From CAYVFC01 sp964450715 (GTDB taxonomy: Bacteria; Myxococcota_A; Polyangia; Polyangiales; JAFGIB01): a DNA stretch of 64,000 nt. The position numbers and the translations under genes are program-made. The stretch spans positions 40,523 through 104,522 of the forward strand of contig CAYVFC010000006.1 of the NCBI GenBank assembly GCA_964450715.1, in the 5' to 3' direction. Numbering within the stretch: the stretch's first letter is position 1; each line of letters opens with the position of its first letter. Of this stretch, positions 40,312 to 48,401 are shown in pieces. The notes beneath the pieces were generated by a model. The model worked only from the letters and a program-made list of their open reading frames with translations. It was not told where the DNA came from and made no database searches.

Positions 40312-41837
40312 AATACGTATACGATACGAATCGCCGGCTACCTGTCCGAATCGCCGACCGCGGCCAGCCACGGCCCCGTCGAGCGATAGTTGCGGGCTGC
40401 GGATTTTTTACCGCGCTTCTCGTCCTCTGGTTACCCAGCCGCTCGGCCGCGGCGCCGGATCAGGATTGCGACGGCTACTCGCGAGAGGGGGCGAAATGCC
40501 AGTGCTTCCCGCAGAACGTCGCCCGCTACCTCTGCGACCTACTGGAGCTCGGCGCGGAGCGTTGCAGCGAGGCGCATAGCCAGGTCGACGCCCTGTCCTA
40601 CCTCTGTAACCAGCGCGGTTGCATCGACTTCATCGATAACGTGATAGACGAGTTCTGCGGGGTTCATCTGACAGAGGACGAGTGCAGCGTTCTGAGAGCC
40701 AATCTCGATTCCAGCTACTGCGGCGCAACCGACTGCGACGACAAAGACCCGAGACAGAGTCCCCTGTCCGTCGAGGATTGCGACGGCACTGACAACGACT
40801 GCGACGGCGCCACCGACGAGGGTTTCGACCTGGACGCGGACGGCTTTTCTTCGTGCGAGAGCGACTGCGACGACATAAACGCCGCTATCCATCCCGGCGC
40901 CATCGAGAGCTGTAACGCCAGGGACGACGACTGCGACGGCGCCACCGACGAGGGTTTCGACCTGGACGCGGACGGCTACACGTCGTGCGACGGCGACTGC
41001 GATGACTACGACGCGTCCGTCTACCCCGGAGGCAACGAGGTCTGTGACAACGGGCGCGACGACAACTGCGACGGTCAAACCGACGAGCACGATGACCTCG
41101 ACGGTGACGGCGTCAACGCCTGCAACGACTGCGACGACCTCAACGCCGCCATCTACCCGGGAGCGGCCGAGAGCTGTAACGCCAGGGACGACGACTGCGA
41201 CGGCGCCACCGACGAGGGTTTCNNNNNNNNNNNNNNNNNNNNNNNNNNNNNNNNNNNNNNNNNNNNNNNNNNNNNNNNNNNNNNNNNNNNNNNNNNNNNN
41301 NNNNNNNNNNNNNNNNNNNNNNGCGATGACTACGACGCGTCCGTCTACCCCGGAGGCAACGAGGTCTGTGACAACGGCGTCGACGACAACTGTAACGGCG
41401 TTATCGACGACGAGCCCTGTGGTCCGGAGGAAGCAGCGGTCGACGGTGGTGTGCCGAGCGACGAGACAGAGCAGGACGCAGGCGACGGGCTCGGCCAGGC
41501 CCCGGGCGATGCGGCCACCGATCCGGACGCGGGTGTCGGATCGGATACCGACGACCTGGAAACCGACGGCGGAGTAACGGGTATCGACGAAGGCGAGACT
41601 ACATACGACAACCCTACCCTTCAGGATTTCCAATCGGAATCGGCTCCGCTCGCTTCACTGCCGGAAGGCGAAGCGCTGCGCGGCGGCGGTATCTGTTCTG
41701 TATCCCCGAACAGAGGCCCATCTCTACCTCACTGGTTCATCGCGTTTGCCCTGGTCGGTCTGGCCCTCCGCCGCGGCCGCGTCCGGAAAGACGTTGACGA
41801 ACGTCTGGGCGTTCGGACAGATCGCGGTTCACTGTAG
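40308..41837 (+). CDS. MopE-like metal-binding repeat protein with MYXO-CTERM-like tail (assembly gap inside)
   Basis: The protein has an N-terminal signal-like helix (IVAGCGFFTALLVLWLPSRSAAA), a Cys-rich domain, then five visible repeats. These have the form DCD(D)x...PGxxExCDxxDDDCDGxxDEG, a pattern of the MopE copper/calcium-binding family. After them comes an acidic linker. The C-terminus GGICSVSPNRG... leads into one hydrophobic helix (WFIAFALVGLALRRGRVRK) with an Arg-rich end, the tripartite MYXO-CTERM layout. Proteins like this are exported and attached to the cell surface. The 100-N gap interrupts the repeats, so the repeat number and 509-residue length are provisional. It overlaps the OmpA-like gene by four bases. 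Confidence 0.85.
   Translation: MKYVYDTNRRLPVRIADRGQPRPRRAIVAGCGFFTALLVLWLPSRSAAAPDQDCDGYSREGAKCQCFPQNVARYLCDLLELGAERCSEAHSQVDALSYLCNQRGCIDFIDNVIDEFCGVHLTEDECSVLRANLDSSYCGATDCDDKDPRQSPLSVEDCDGTDNDCDGATDEGFDLDADGFSSCESDCDDINAAIHPGAIESCNARDDDCDGATDEGFDLDADGYTSCDGDCDDYDASVYPGGNEVCDNGRDDNCDGQTDEHDDLDGDGVNACNDCDDLNAAIYPGAAESCNARDDDCDGATDEGFXXXXXXXXXXXXXXXXXXXXXXXXXXXXXXXXXXDDYDASVYPGGNEVCDNGVDDNCNGVIDDEPCGPEEAAVDGGVPSDETEQDAGDGLGQAPGDAATDPDAGVGSDTDDLETDGGVTGIDEGETTYDNPTLQDFQSESAPLASLPEGEALRGGGICSVSPNRGPSLPHWFIAFALVGLALRRGRVRKDVDERLGVRTDRGSL
41223..41322. other. Assembly gap (100 N) inside MopE-like repeats
   Basis: Exactly 100 unknown bases, a standard placeholder. The 54 bases left of it (41169-41222) are identical to 40905-40958, and the 55 bases right of it (41323-41377) are identical to 40999-41053. 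In the complete copy those two stretches are only 40 bases apart. Confidence 0.98.
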
Positions 41838-41964
41838 CGTTCCACCGGTCGCCGTACCGCCTCGAAGCGGTTGCCGAAAGGATTACCGGTGTTTATCCTC
41901 GGCGACCGATCGACGACCGGAGGCTCCCCTGCAAACGCAATGGAAACAGCCGTCCGACCGCGAG

Positions 41965-42813
41965 ATGCGCGCTCTGCTGGCCCTGCTGGTGCGTCCCTTC
42001 TCCCTGGTCGCCCGTCCCCTCTTCTTCGGCTGGGAAAACGTCCCGGATGAGCGGCCGCTCATGTTCGTGGGCAACCATGCCCTGTACGCCTTCATCGACA
42101 CGCCGCTGCTGTTCGATGGGCTGTACCGCGAGAAGGGGATCTACCTGCGGGGGCTGGGCGACGAGGTGCTCTTCCGTTTCCCGGGCTGGCGCGACCTGCT
42201 CGGGCACTACGGCATCGTCGAGAGCAACCGCCAGAACTGCGAGCGGTTGCTACTTGAGCGTCAGTGCCTATTGCTCTTCCCCGGCGGCGCGCGCGAGGCG
42301 GCCAAGCGCAAGGGCGAGGCCAACCGACTCTTCTGGAAGCGGCGGGCCGGATTCGCGCGGCTGGCCCTGCGCCACCGCTGCACCGTGGTGCCCGTGGCCT
42401 CGCTGGGGGTGGACGACGCCTTCGACATCGCCTTTGACTCGGGCGACCTGGGGCGCTCCCCGCTGCGCCACCTCTACCAACGGTACGGAATCCGACGCGA
42501 GCTGGTGCTCCCCGTCCCGCGCCGGGTGACGCCCCAGCGCATCTACTTCAGGTTCTGCGAGCCGCTCACCATGCAGCGCTACCTGTCCAAAAACCTCTCC
42601 GAGGACGACGCCGTCCTGCAATTGCGCGACGACGCGCACGACGCGGTCCTGCGGGGGCTCGACTTTTTACAGGAGGTGCGGGACAAAGACGAAGAGCGGT
42701 ATCCCCTGGCGCGAGCGCGTACGGCCCTGTCGAGCGCGACCTCGGCCCTACGCCGCTCTCTGGATGACGTCTATAGGAAAACCGCGGGTAAAAAGGACGG
42801 AGATAGCGGGTAA
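41965..42813 (+). CDS. Lysophospholipid/1-acyl-glycerol acyltransferase-family protein
   Basis: The protein contains FVGNHALYAF (NHxxxxD-like catalytic motif) and FPGGAREAAKRKGE, which match a bacterial PlsC/DGAT-related acyltransferase group. The predicted role is transfer of an acyl chain from acyl-CoA to a lipid acceptor at the inner membrane. ATG 41965 gives 282 residues. The preceding in-frame sequence QWKQPSDRE resembles the start of relatives I recall. The only good ribosome site (GGAGG, 41919-41923) lies 5 bases before a CTG at 41929, so a CTG start cannot be excluded. It may feed the ferredoxin-like gene that follows at a 36-base distance. Confidence 0.82.
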   Translation: MRALLALLVRPFSLVARPLFFGWENVPDERPLMFVGNHALYAFIDTPLLFDGLYREKGIYLRGLGDEVLFRFPGWRDLLGHYGIVESNRQNCERLLLERQCLLLFPGGAREAAKRKGEANRLFWKRRAGFARLALRHRCTVVPVASLGVDDAFDIAFDSGDLGRSPLRHLYQRYGIRRELVLPVPRRVTPQRIYFRFCEPLTMQRYLSKNLSEDDAVLQLRDDAHDAVLRGLDFLQEVRDKDEERYPLARARTALSSATSALRRSLDDVYRKTAGKKDGDSG

Positions 42814-42849
42814 GCGCGCGTCTCTGACGGAAAGGTAAAGGCACCCGAA

Positions 42850-43851
42850 ATGGCGGAACCGACCGTTTACCAGCAGATAGCCAAGCGCCTGGGAGCGGAT
42901 CCTCAGGGTCTCCTTCCGGAGATCCTCCAGGTACTGGCCGGCGACGGGCAGGCGAAGATCCTGCTCGCCGCCTCGCCTCCCGCCACCGTGCCGGAGCTGG
43001 CGGAGAAGACCGGCCTCGCGCCCGACGAGATACCGCCGCTCATCGACGATCTCTTCAGCAAGGGGCTGATCTTCAAGTCGAAGAAGCCCGAGGCCACCCG
43101 CTACTACGCGGTCCGCCACGTTCCGCAGATGCACGACGCCACCTGCGTCATGCAGAACCCGCCCGCCCGTATGCTGGAGCTCTGGAAGCAATACATGCAG
43201 ACCGAATGGGGCGCCTACCTGAACATGCTGGAGAGCGTGATCGACAAGGCGCATGCCCGGGTCATCCCCATCGAGGCCAGCGTCGAGCCCGAGATGCAGG
43301 TGCTGGCCTTCGAGGACGTGAAGCGGGTGCTGGACCACGCGCGCAGCCTGGCCGTGACCCCCTGTTCCTGCCGCGTGATCGACGGCTCCTGTGGGCTTCC
43401 GATCGACGTCTGCATCCAGGTGGACAAGTCGGCGGACTACGCCATTGAAAGGGGCACGGGCCGCCGGATCACCCGCGAGGAGGCGCTGGCCATCATGCGC
43501 GAGTGCCAGGAAAAGGGACTGGTGCACGTCTCCGACAACAAGCAGGCGGTGGGACTGGTGATCTGCAACTGCTGCGAGGATTGTTGCATGAACTGGGCCT
43601 CCATCCGCGAAGCCACGGGCAAGTTCCTGGCGCCCAGCCGCTTCCGGGCCGAGGTGGTCTTAGAGGAGTGCACCACCTGCGAGGAGTGCGTGGAGCGCTG
43701 CTTCTTCGAGGCCATCTCCATGCAGGGCGAGCAGGGCGCGGCCGTGATCGACGCCGACAAGTGCATGGGCTGCGGCCTGTGCGTACCGGTCTGCCCGGTC
43801 GAATGCATCCACCTGAAGGCCGTGCGTCCCGAGCAGTTCGTTCCCGCCTGA
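42850..43851 (+). CDS. Cys-rich 4Fe-4S ferredoxin-like protein with winged-helix N-terminus (second paralogue)
   Basis: The 333 residues begin with a winged-helix-like domain (about 20-85, ATVPELAEKTGLAPDEIPPLIDDL). A Cys-containing middle follows (PCSCRVIDGSCGLPIDVC), then VICNCCEDCCMNW and a C-terminal two-[4Fe-4S] domain (CTTCEECVERC and CMGCGLCVPVCPVEC). Its layout after the N-terminal domain parallels that of the protein at 10510-11325. The mix of DNA-binding-like fold and iron-sulfur clusters could be a redox sensor, but the same arrangement also occurs in putative reductase components, so function is open. AAAGG precedes the ATG. Confidence 0.85.
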   Translation: MAEPTVYQQIAKRLGADPQGLLPEILQVLAGDGQAKILLAASPPATVPELAEKTGLAPDEIPPLIDDLFSKGLIFKSKKPEATRYYAVRHVPQMHDATCVMQNPPARMLELWKQYMQTEWGAYLNMLESVIDKAHARVIPIEASVEPEMQVLAFEDVKRVLDHARSLAVTPCSCRVIDGSCGLPIDVCIQVDKSADYAIERGTGRRITREEALAIMRECQEKGLVHVSDNKQAVGLVICNCCEDCCMNWASIREATGKFLAPSRFRAEVVLEECTTCEECVERCFFEAISMQGEQGAAVIDADKCMGCGLCVPVCPVECIHLKAVRPEQFVPA

Positions 43852-44070
43852 TCGCCTCCGGTCGCGTTCGTTTCTTCAGACCGTTCGATCGGGATGACGG
43901 CACTCGATCTCCAGCAGCAGACCGCGCGAAGCGAAATCCGGGCTTGCCTCGGAGATATTGGCCCCCGAGGAACGCTTTTTGTCGCATACGGATAGCGCAA
44001 GCGGTCGCCACGGGGTTAGGATTCGTCGCTAAAAAGGAAATTGGCGGGTTCACGCGGAGGAGGTCGTTCG

Positions 44071-45480
44071 ATGGAACGTATTCGTAACCGACTATTTATC
44101 ACCTGCATGATGCTGGTTCTTCTGCTAACCGCGAGCGGCGTCGGCTGTAGCGAGCAGACCGACGACGACGGCGGGGGCGGCTCGGGCGGCAGCGACGGCG
44201 AATCCGGCAGCGGTGGTGGGGGCGACGGCTCGAGCACGGACGAGCTCTGCCCGGTAGTGGTCTCGGATGCGGACTGCGACACCAGCAAGCGCCCCTTCGT
44301 CTTCGTGCACGGCACCTTTGGCTCGGGCGACAACATCGCCAACGTGGCCATGCTCTTCGGCAGCAACGGCTACTGCCAGGAGCGCTTCGTGGCCGTCGAG
44401 TACAACTCGCTGGGCGGCGATCCCATCGCGCAGCTGGACGAGCTCATCGACCAGGTTCTGGCCGATACCGGCTTCGACCAGGTGGAGCTGGCGGGCCACT
44501 CCCAGGGCACCGGGCACTGCGGCACCTACATGAGCGACCCGGCGCGCGCGGCCAAGGTGGCGCACTACATCAACTACTCCGGCATCACCGTGGCCCCGGC
44601 CGAGATCCCCGAGCTGGCCCTCTCCTCTAATAACGACCTGGGAGGGGCGACCATCCTTCCCGTGGCCGACAACATCACCGGGGTCAACCTGGGCGAGGAG
44701 GATCACTTCGCGGTGGCCGCTTCCCGGGACGCCTTCGTGGAGACCTGGAAGTTCCTCTACGGCGAGGAGCCCGAGTACACCACCATCCAGTGCGGCGACA
44801 AAACGGTCACCGTGGACGGCATTGCCGAGACCTTCGCGGACAACGTGCCGGTCTCCGGCACCCTGGAGGTCTACGAGCTCGACTACGACGGCGATCCGCG
44901 CGAGCGCGGCGAGCCGGCGCTGGTCATCCACTCCGACGCGACCGGACGCTCCGAGCCCATGCAGCTCAAGCGCAACGTTCCCTACGAGTTCAAGGCCTTT
45001 GACCAGGACGGCGTGCTGGTGGGTTATGTCTACTTCGCGCCCTTCAAACGCAGCAACCGCTTGATACGCCTGCTAAAGCCCTCGGACAACGCCATGATCG
45101 CCTCGCAGAGCACCGACCACCTCGTCCGCGGCCCGGACACCGTGGCCATCGTCGCCCGTTACCTGGGCGGCGCCTTTCGCTGGGACCTGGACAACACCTT
45201 CAAGGTCAACGGCGAGGAGATGCTCACCGAGGAGAACGCGGGGCGCAACGACTCGGTGGTGGGATTCTTCATGTATGACGCCAACCAGAACGGCCAGACC
45301 GAGCTGGGAGCCGACTTCGGCCCCAGCACCTTCCTGGTAGGCACCGACGTGTACATCGACGCCACCGAGCCGGCCTGGATATCGCTGAAATTCCACGATC
45401 CGACCAGCGGCGAGCCGCCCGTGGCCATGAAGATTCCCAACTGGCCCTCGGACCAGGCGCTCATCCTGCTCTACTTCTAG
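44071..45480 (+). CDS. Lipoprotein lipase (alpha/beta-hydrolase, AF1763-like)
   Basis: ATG 44071 is preceded by GGAGGAGG. The 469-residue precursor has a signal ending in GVGC, so it is probably a lipoprotein. A Gly/Ser/Asp-rich linker follows. The hydrolase domain starts FVFVHGTFGSGDN (oxyanion hole) and carries LAGHSQGTGHC with nucleophile Ser in GHSQG. The C-terminal half contains beta-rich domains (VTVDGIAETFADNVPVSG...), like the C-terminal domains of the archaeal AF1763 lipase. It likely hydrolyses acylglycerols outside the cytoplasm. The enoyl-CoA hydratase gene follows 50 bases later. Confidence 0.86.
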   Translation: MERIRNRLFITCMMLVLLLTASGVGCSEQTDDDGGGGSGGSDGESGSGGGGDGSSTDELCPVVVSDADCDTSKRPFVFVHGTFGSGDNIANVAMLFGSNGYCQERFVAVEYNSLGGDPIAQLDELIDQVLADTGFDQVELAGHSQGTGHCGTYMSDPARAAKVAHYINYSGITVAPAEIPELALSSNNDLGGATILPVADNITGVNLGEEDHFAVAASRDAFVETWKFLYGEEPEYTTIQCGDKTVTVDGIAETFADNVPVSGTLEVYELDYDGDPRERGEPALVIHSDATGRSEPMQLKRNVPYEFKAFDQDGVLVGYVYFAPFKRSNRLIRLLKPSDNAMIASQSTDHLVRGPDTVAIVARYLGGAFRWDLDNTFKVNGEEMLTEENAGRNDSVVGFFMYDANQNGQTELGADFGPSTFLVGTDVYIDATEPAWISLKFHDPTSGEPPVAMKIPNWPSDQALILLYF

Positions 45481-45530
45481 AATTCGGCCCAATGGCCGGG
45501 TACCCTCCCTCCGAGGAAAGGAGGGAGGAG

Positions 45531-46373
45531 ATGTCCTATGACGGATACAGGTTCCTGAAGGTCGAGGTAGACGGAGGCGTCGCCTCCATCACCATCGACA
45601 ACCCGCCCATCAACCTGCTGACCCTGGACCTGATGGCCGAGCTCGGCATGCTCTGCGCCGAGGCGGCCGCGGACGACGCGGTCAAGGTGCTGGTCTTCCA
45701 GAGCGCCAACCCGGACTTCTTCATCGCCCACTTCGACGTATCCATCCTGGCCCTCTATCCCGACACCCCGCCGCCCAAGCCCTGGGATCTCCATGATCTG
45801 AACAAGATATGCGAGGCGCTGCGCCGCATGCCCAAGGTGAGCATAGCGAAACTGGAGGGGCGCACCCGCGGAGGCGGCAGCGAGCTCTGCCTGGGCATGG
45901 ACATGCGTTTCGGGGCCACGGGCAAGGCCATCCTGGCCCAGCCCGAGGTGGCCCTGGGCATCATCCCGGGCGGCGGAGGCACCCAGCGGCTGACCCGTCT
46001 GATCGGCCCGGCCCGGGCGCTCGAGGTCATCACCGGCTGCGCCGATTTCTCGGCCGAGGAGGCCGAGCGCTACGGCTACATCAACCGGGCGCTCCCGCCC
46101 GACCAGCTCGGCCCCTTTGTCGACGAGCTGGCCCGTCGCATCGCCGCCTTCCCGGCCGAGGCCATCGCCGCCGCCAAGCTGGCCGTGCAGGCTGCCCAGG
46201 AGCTGCCGCTGGTAGAGGGACTGCTGGAGGAGAGCCACCTGTTCAACCGAATGGCGGCGCTTCCGGAAACCAAGCGGCGCATGAACCGGTTTCTGGAAAC
46301 CGGCGGTCAGACGCGTGAGGTCGAGCTGGACATGAGCAACCTGGTCGATACCCTGAAACAGGGGGAAGGATGA
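45531..46373 (+). CDS. Enoyl-CoA hydratase/isomerase family protein (second)
   Basis: From ATG 45531 (AAGGAGGGAGGAG directly upstream) the protein has 280 residues. Crotonase features are ITIDNPPINLLTL at the N-terminus, then LEGRTRGGGSELCLGMDMRFG and AILAQPEVALGIIPGGGGTQRL. The presumed catalytic Glu residues lie in GGSELCLG and QPEVALG. It probably hydrates or isomerises an acyl-CoA in the cytoplasm. An upstream ATG at 45492 lacks a ribosome site of this quality. The stop codon lies at the base of a strong terminator hairpin. It is only distantly similar to the paralogue at 1997-2830. Confidence 0.9.
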   Translation: MSYDGYRFLKVEVDGGVASITIDNPPINLLTLDLMAELGMLCAEAAADDAVKVLVFQSANPDFFIAHFDVSILALYPDTPPPKPWDLHDLNKICEALRRMPKVSIAKLEGRTRGGGSELCLGMDMRFGATGKAILAQPEVALGIIPGGGGTQRLTRLIGPARALEVITGCADFSAEEAERYGYINRALPPDQLGPFVDELARRIAAFPAEAIAAAKLAVQAAQELPLVEGLLEESHLFNRMAALPETKRRMNRFLETGGQTREVELDMSNLVDTLKQGEG

Positions 46374-46403
46374 GAGGCCCCCGACCGAGATCGGGAGCCT
46401 CTC
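46372..46403. terminator. Bidirectional hairpin terminator
   Basis: GAGAGGC and GCCTCTC form the outer stem, with an inner stem CCCGA/TCGGG around ccgaga. It is followed by TTCGATATT on the plus strand. It starts within the stop codon of the enoyl-CoA hydratase gene and faces the end of the convergent carboxylesterase gene. Confidence 0.7.
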
Positions 46404-46428
46404 TTCGATATTGCGAATCGTCAGCCGT

Positions 46429-48027
46429 CTATAGCGACGCCCAGAACTCGCACTGGTGAGACGCCGCGAAGTCCATCACGGTGATGGGCTGGGCGGAGAG
46501 CGGCTCCAGCGACTGCAACGTGATCTGTCCCGCCGCCGGGTTGTAGGCAGGCCAGACCGGCTCGCCGGCCCCGTTCGGATCTCCGTACTGGGCGAACTGG
46601 GCCCAGTAGGTCACCATGGTATCGGAGAGCGCCTCCTGCTCCGGGGTGAATCCCCCGCCGTTGGGGAGAGAGAAGAGGTACTGGAGCTCTGATACGTGAT
46701 AGGCGCCGTAGGGAAAGCTCACCGGCGGCAGGTAGATCTGGGGCGCGTTCGGATCGTTGAACTCGTAAGCGTAGGTGGGTACGTACTGCGACGCGAAGTT
46801 CGACAAGGCGAGCGCGTTGCAGGCGAAGACCGCGTCCGTGCCTATGGCGCTCACGGCCTGGCCCGGAGTAGCGAACGCGGGCAAAGGATAGATGTAGCTC
46901 GCCAGGGTATTGGCCAGGTACATTTGCGCGGGATCGGCCGGATCCAGATTCAGGATACCGATGATGGCGTACAGGTAACTCTCCGGGGTCACGGGATTGC
47001 CCCTCAGGTCGAAGTAGACGGCCACGAAGAGCGAGAACTCGTCGCGGGTGTTCCCGTTGAGGATCGGCACCCGGTTGAACTGGCCGGTCGCCAGGGCATA
47101 GCCGGCGGTGGTGGGCAGCAGCTGGCCGTCCACCACGGTCCGGTAGCTGGTGCCGCCCAGCGGCTGCGCGGCAAGCAAATTGGCCACCGGCAGCTGCAGC
47201 ATGCACTCCAGGTTCTGGTCCGGGCAGCCGGCAGCAGCGATGATGGCGAGCCCTGCCTGCTCCCACTCGGCCATGGTCTGCTGCTGAAGCGCATAGGCGC
47301 CGCTCTGCACGATGGCGCGGTGAAAAAGCCCGGCCGAGGAGGGCGCGGACAGGTGTGCCAGCACGCTGTGACCGCCGGCCGATTCGCCGAAGATGGTGAC
47401 GTTGTCCGGGTCACCGCCGAAACGCTTGATGTTCTCCTGCACCCACTGCAGAGCCAGCTGCTGGTCCATGATGCCGTAATTGCCGGATACGCCGGTGGGC
47501 GAGGCCGCGCTCAGGGCGGGGTGCGAGAGGAAGCCGAGCGCCCCGATCCGGTAGTTCACGGTGACCACCACCAGGCCTTGCTGGACGAACTTGACCGGCA
47601 GGTAAGGGTCGCTCTCCCCGTGCAGCAGCGCGCCGCCATGAATGTAGACCATCACCGGCGCTTTCTCCTCCGCCCCCTTGGGCCGGTAAACGTTCAGGAA
47701 GAGGCAGTCCTCGTTCTCGCTGGCCGTGCCAAAGGGTGTCGGGTCCTGCGGACAGGTGGACCCGTAGGTGCTGGCGTCCCGGACGCCGTCCCAGCCCGGG
47801 TGCGGCTCGGGCGCCTGCCACCTGGCCGGCGGTGCCGCGTAGGGAATGCCCAGGAACTCGTATCCCCAGGACCTCTCCACTCCTTGCAGCGTTGTTTTCG
47901 GGTTCTTGAGATTGACGATGGTCAATCCGTAATCGGCGCTCGCGGTAGAGCTGAAGAACACCAGCGCGAGGCCCAGCGCGATCGAGCACTGGAGCAATGT
48001 AAAAGATCCGTTGCTACGTTTCTGCAT
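46429..48027 (-). CDS. Secreted carboxylesterase type B
   Basis: The 532-residue precursor has a Sec signal (SIALGLALVFFSSTASA). Motifs include the FLGIPYAAPP segment, EDCLFLNVYRP, YIHGGALLHGES (oxyanion hole) and FGESAGGHS with the nucleophile Ser. The catalytic His is probably in AASHQCEFW at the C-terminus. These mark the type-B carboxylesterase/para-nitrobenzyl esterase family, which cleaves carboxylic esters. ATG 48027 is chosen as the longer upstream frame is not signal-like and AGGGGAAAA precedes this ATG. It is probably periplasmic or extracellular. The gene stands alone, divergent from the metallo-beta-lactamase-fold gene. Confidence 0.9.
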   Translation of the reverse strand: MQKRSNGSFTLLQCSIALGLALVFFSSTASADYGLTIVNLKNPKTTLQGVERSWGYEFLGIPYAAPPARWQAPEPHPGWDGVRDASTYGSTCPQDPTPFGTASENEDCLFLNVYRPKGAEEKAPVMVYIHGGALLHGESDPYLPVKFVQQGLVVVTVNYRIGALGFLSHPALSAASPTGVSGNYGIMDQQLALQWVQENIKRFGGDPDNVTIFGESAGGHSVLAHLSAPSSAGLFHRAIVQSGAYALQQQTMAEWEQAGLAIIAAAGCPDQNLECMLQLPVANLLAAQPLGGTSYRTVVDGQLLPTTAGYALATGQFNRVPILNGNTRDEFSLFVAVYFDLRGNPVTPESYLYAIIGILNLDPADPAQMYLANTLASYIYPLPAFATPGQAVSAIGTDAVFACNALALSNFASQYVPTYAYEFNDPNAPQIYLPPVSFPYGAYHVSELQYLFSLPNGGGFTPEQEALSDTMVTYWAQFAQYGDPNGAGEPVWPAYNPAAGQITLQSLEPLSAQPITVMDFAASHQCEFWASL

Positions 48028-48401
48028 GATTTTCCCCTGTAGGCTGTGGTTTGGAGGAGCCGCAAACGCGGTGGGCGCTCCTCCGAGTTGTCGTTGCGAC
48101 CTGCCGCTGACGCGGTAGCCGAGGCCCGGATAGCGCGCCCCCTGCAAGCAGTCAATCATTAAATATATCCTGTAAATCGCCGCCCCCATACGTGTACTGA
48201 ACAGGCGATACATTTGGCACACCGCTCCCCGAAGAGAACTGTTCTTTCCGGCCATCGATCTGTCCGGAACGGCCAAAAGAGCATGAACGTATATACTCGA
48301 TGTACCCATACGGGGAACGATCTGCCCTTTCGGGTCAGGGGCCTGTCCCCCTCGGCCAGCCGAGTTGACGAAACCGTTTCGTTACGGTAACCGGCAGGGT
48401 C
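48028..48401. promoter_or_regulatory. Divergent intergenic region with candidate operator
   Basis: This 374-base gap separates the carboxylesterase and the MBL-fold hydrolase genes. At 48368-48382 is the perfect palindrome ACGAAAC-C-GTTTCGT, 19 bases before the ATG at 48402. Its arms are like the GAAAC/GTTTC half-sites of PsrA-type fatty-acid regulators, though with a one-base instead of a longer spacer. TTGACG at 48365 could be a -35 element overlapped by it. No convincing ORF is present. Confidence 0.4.
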
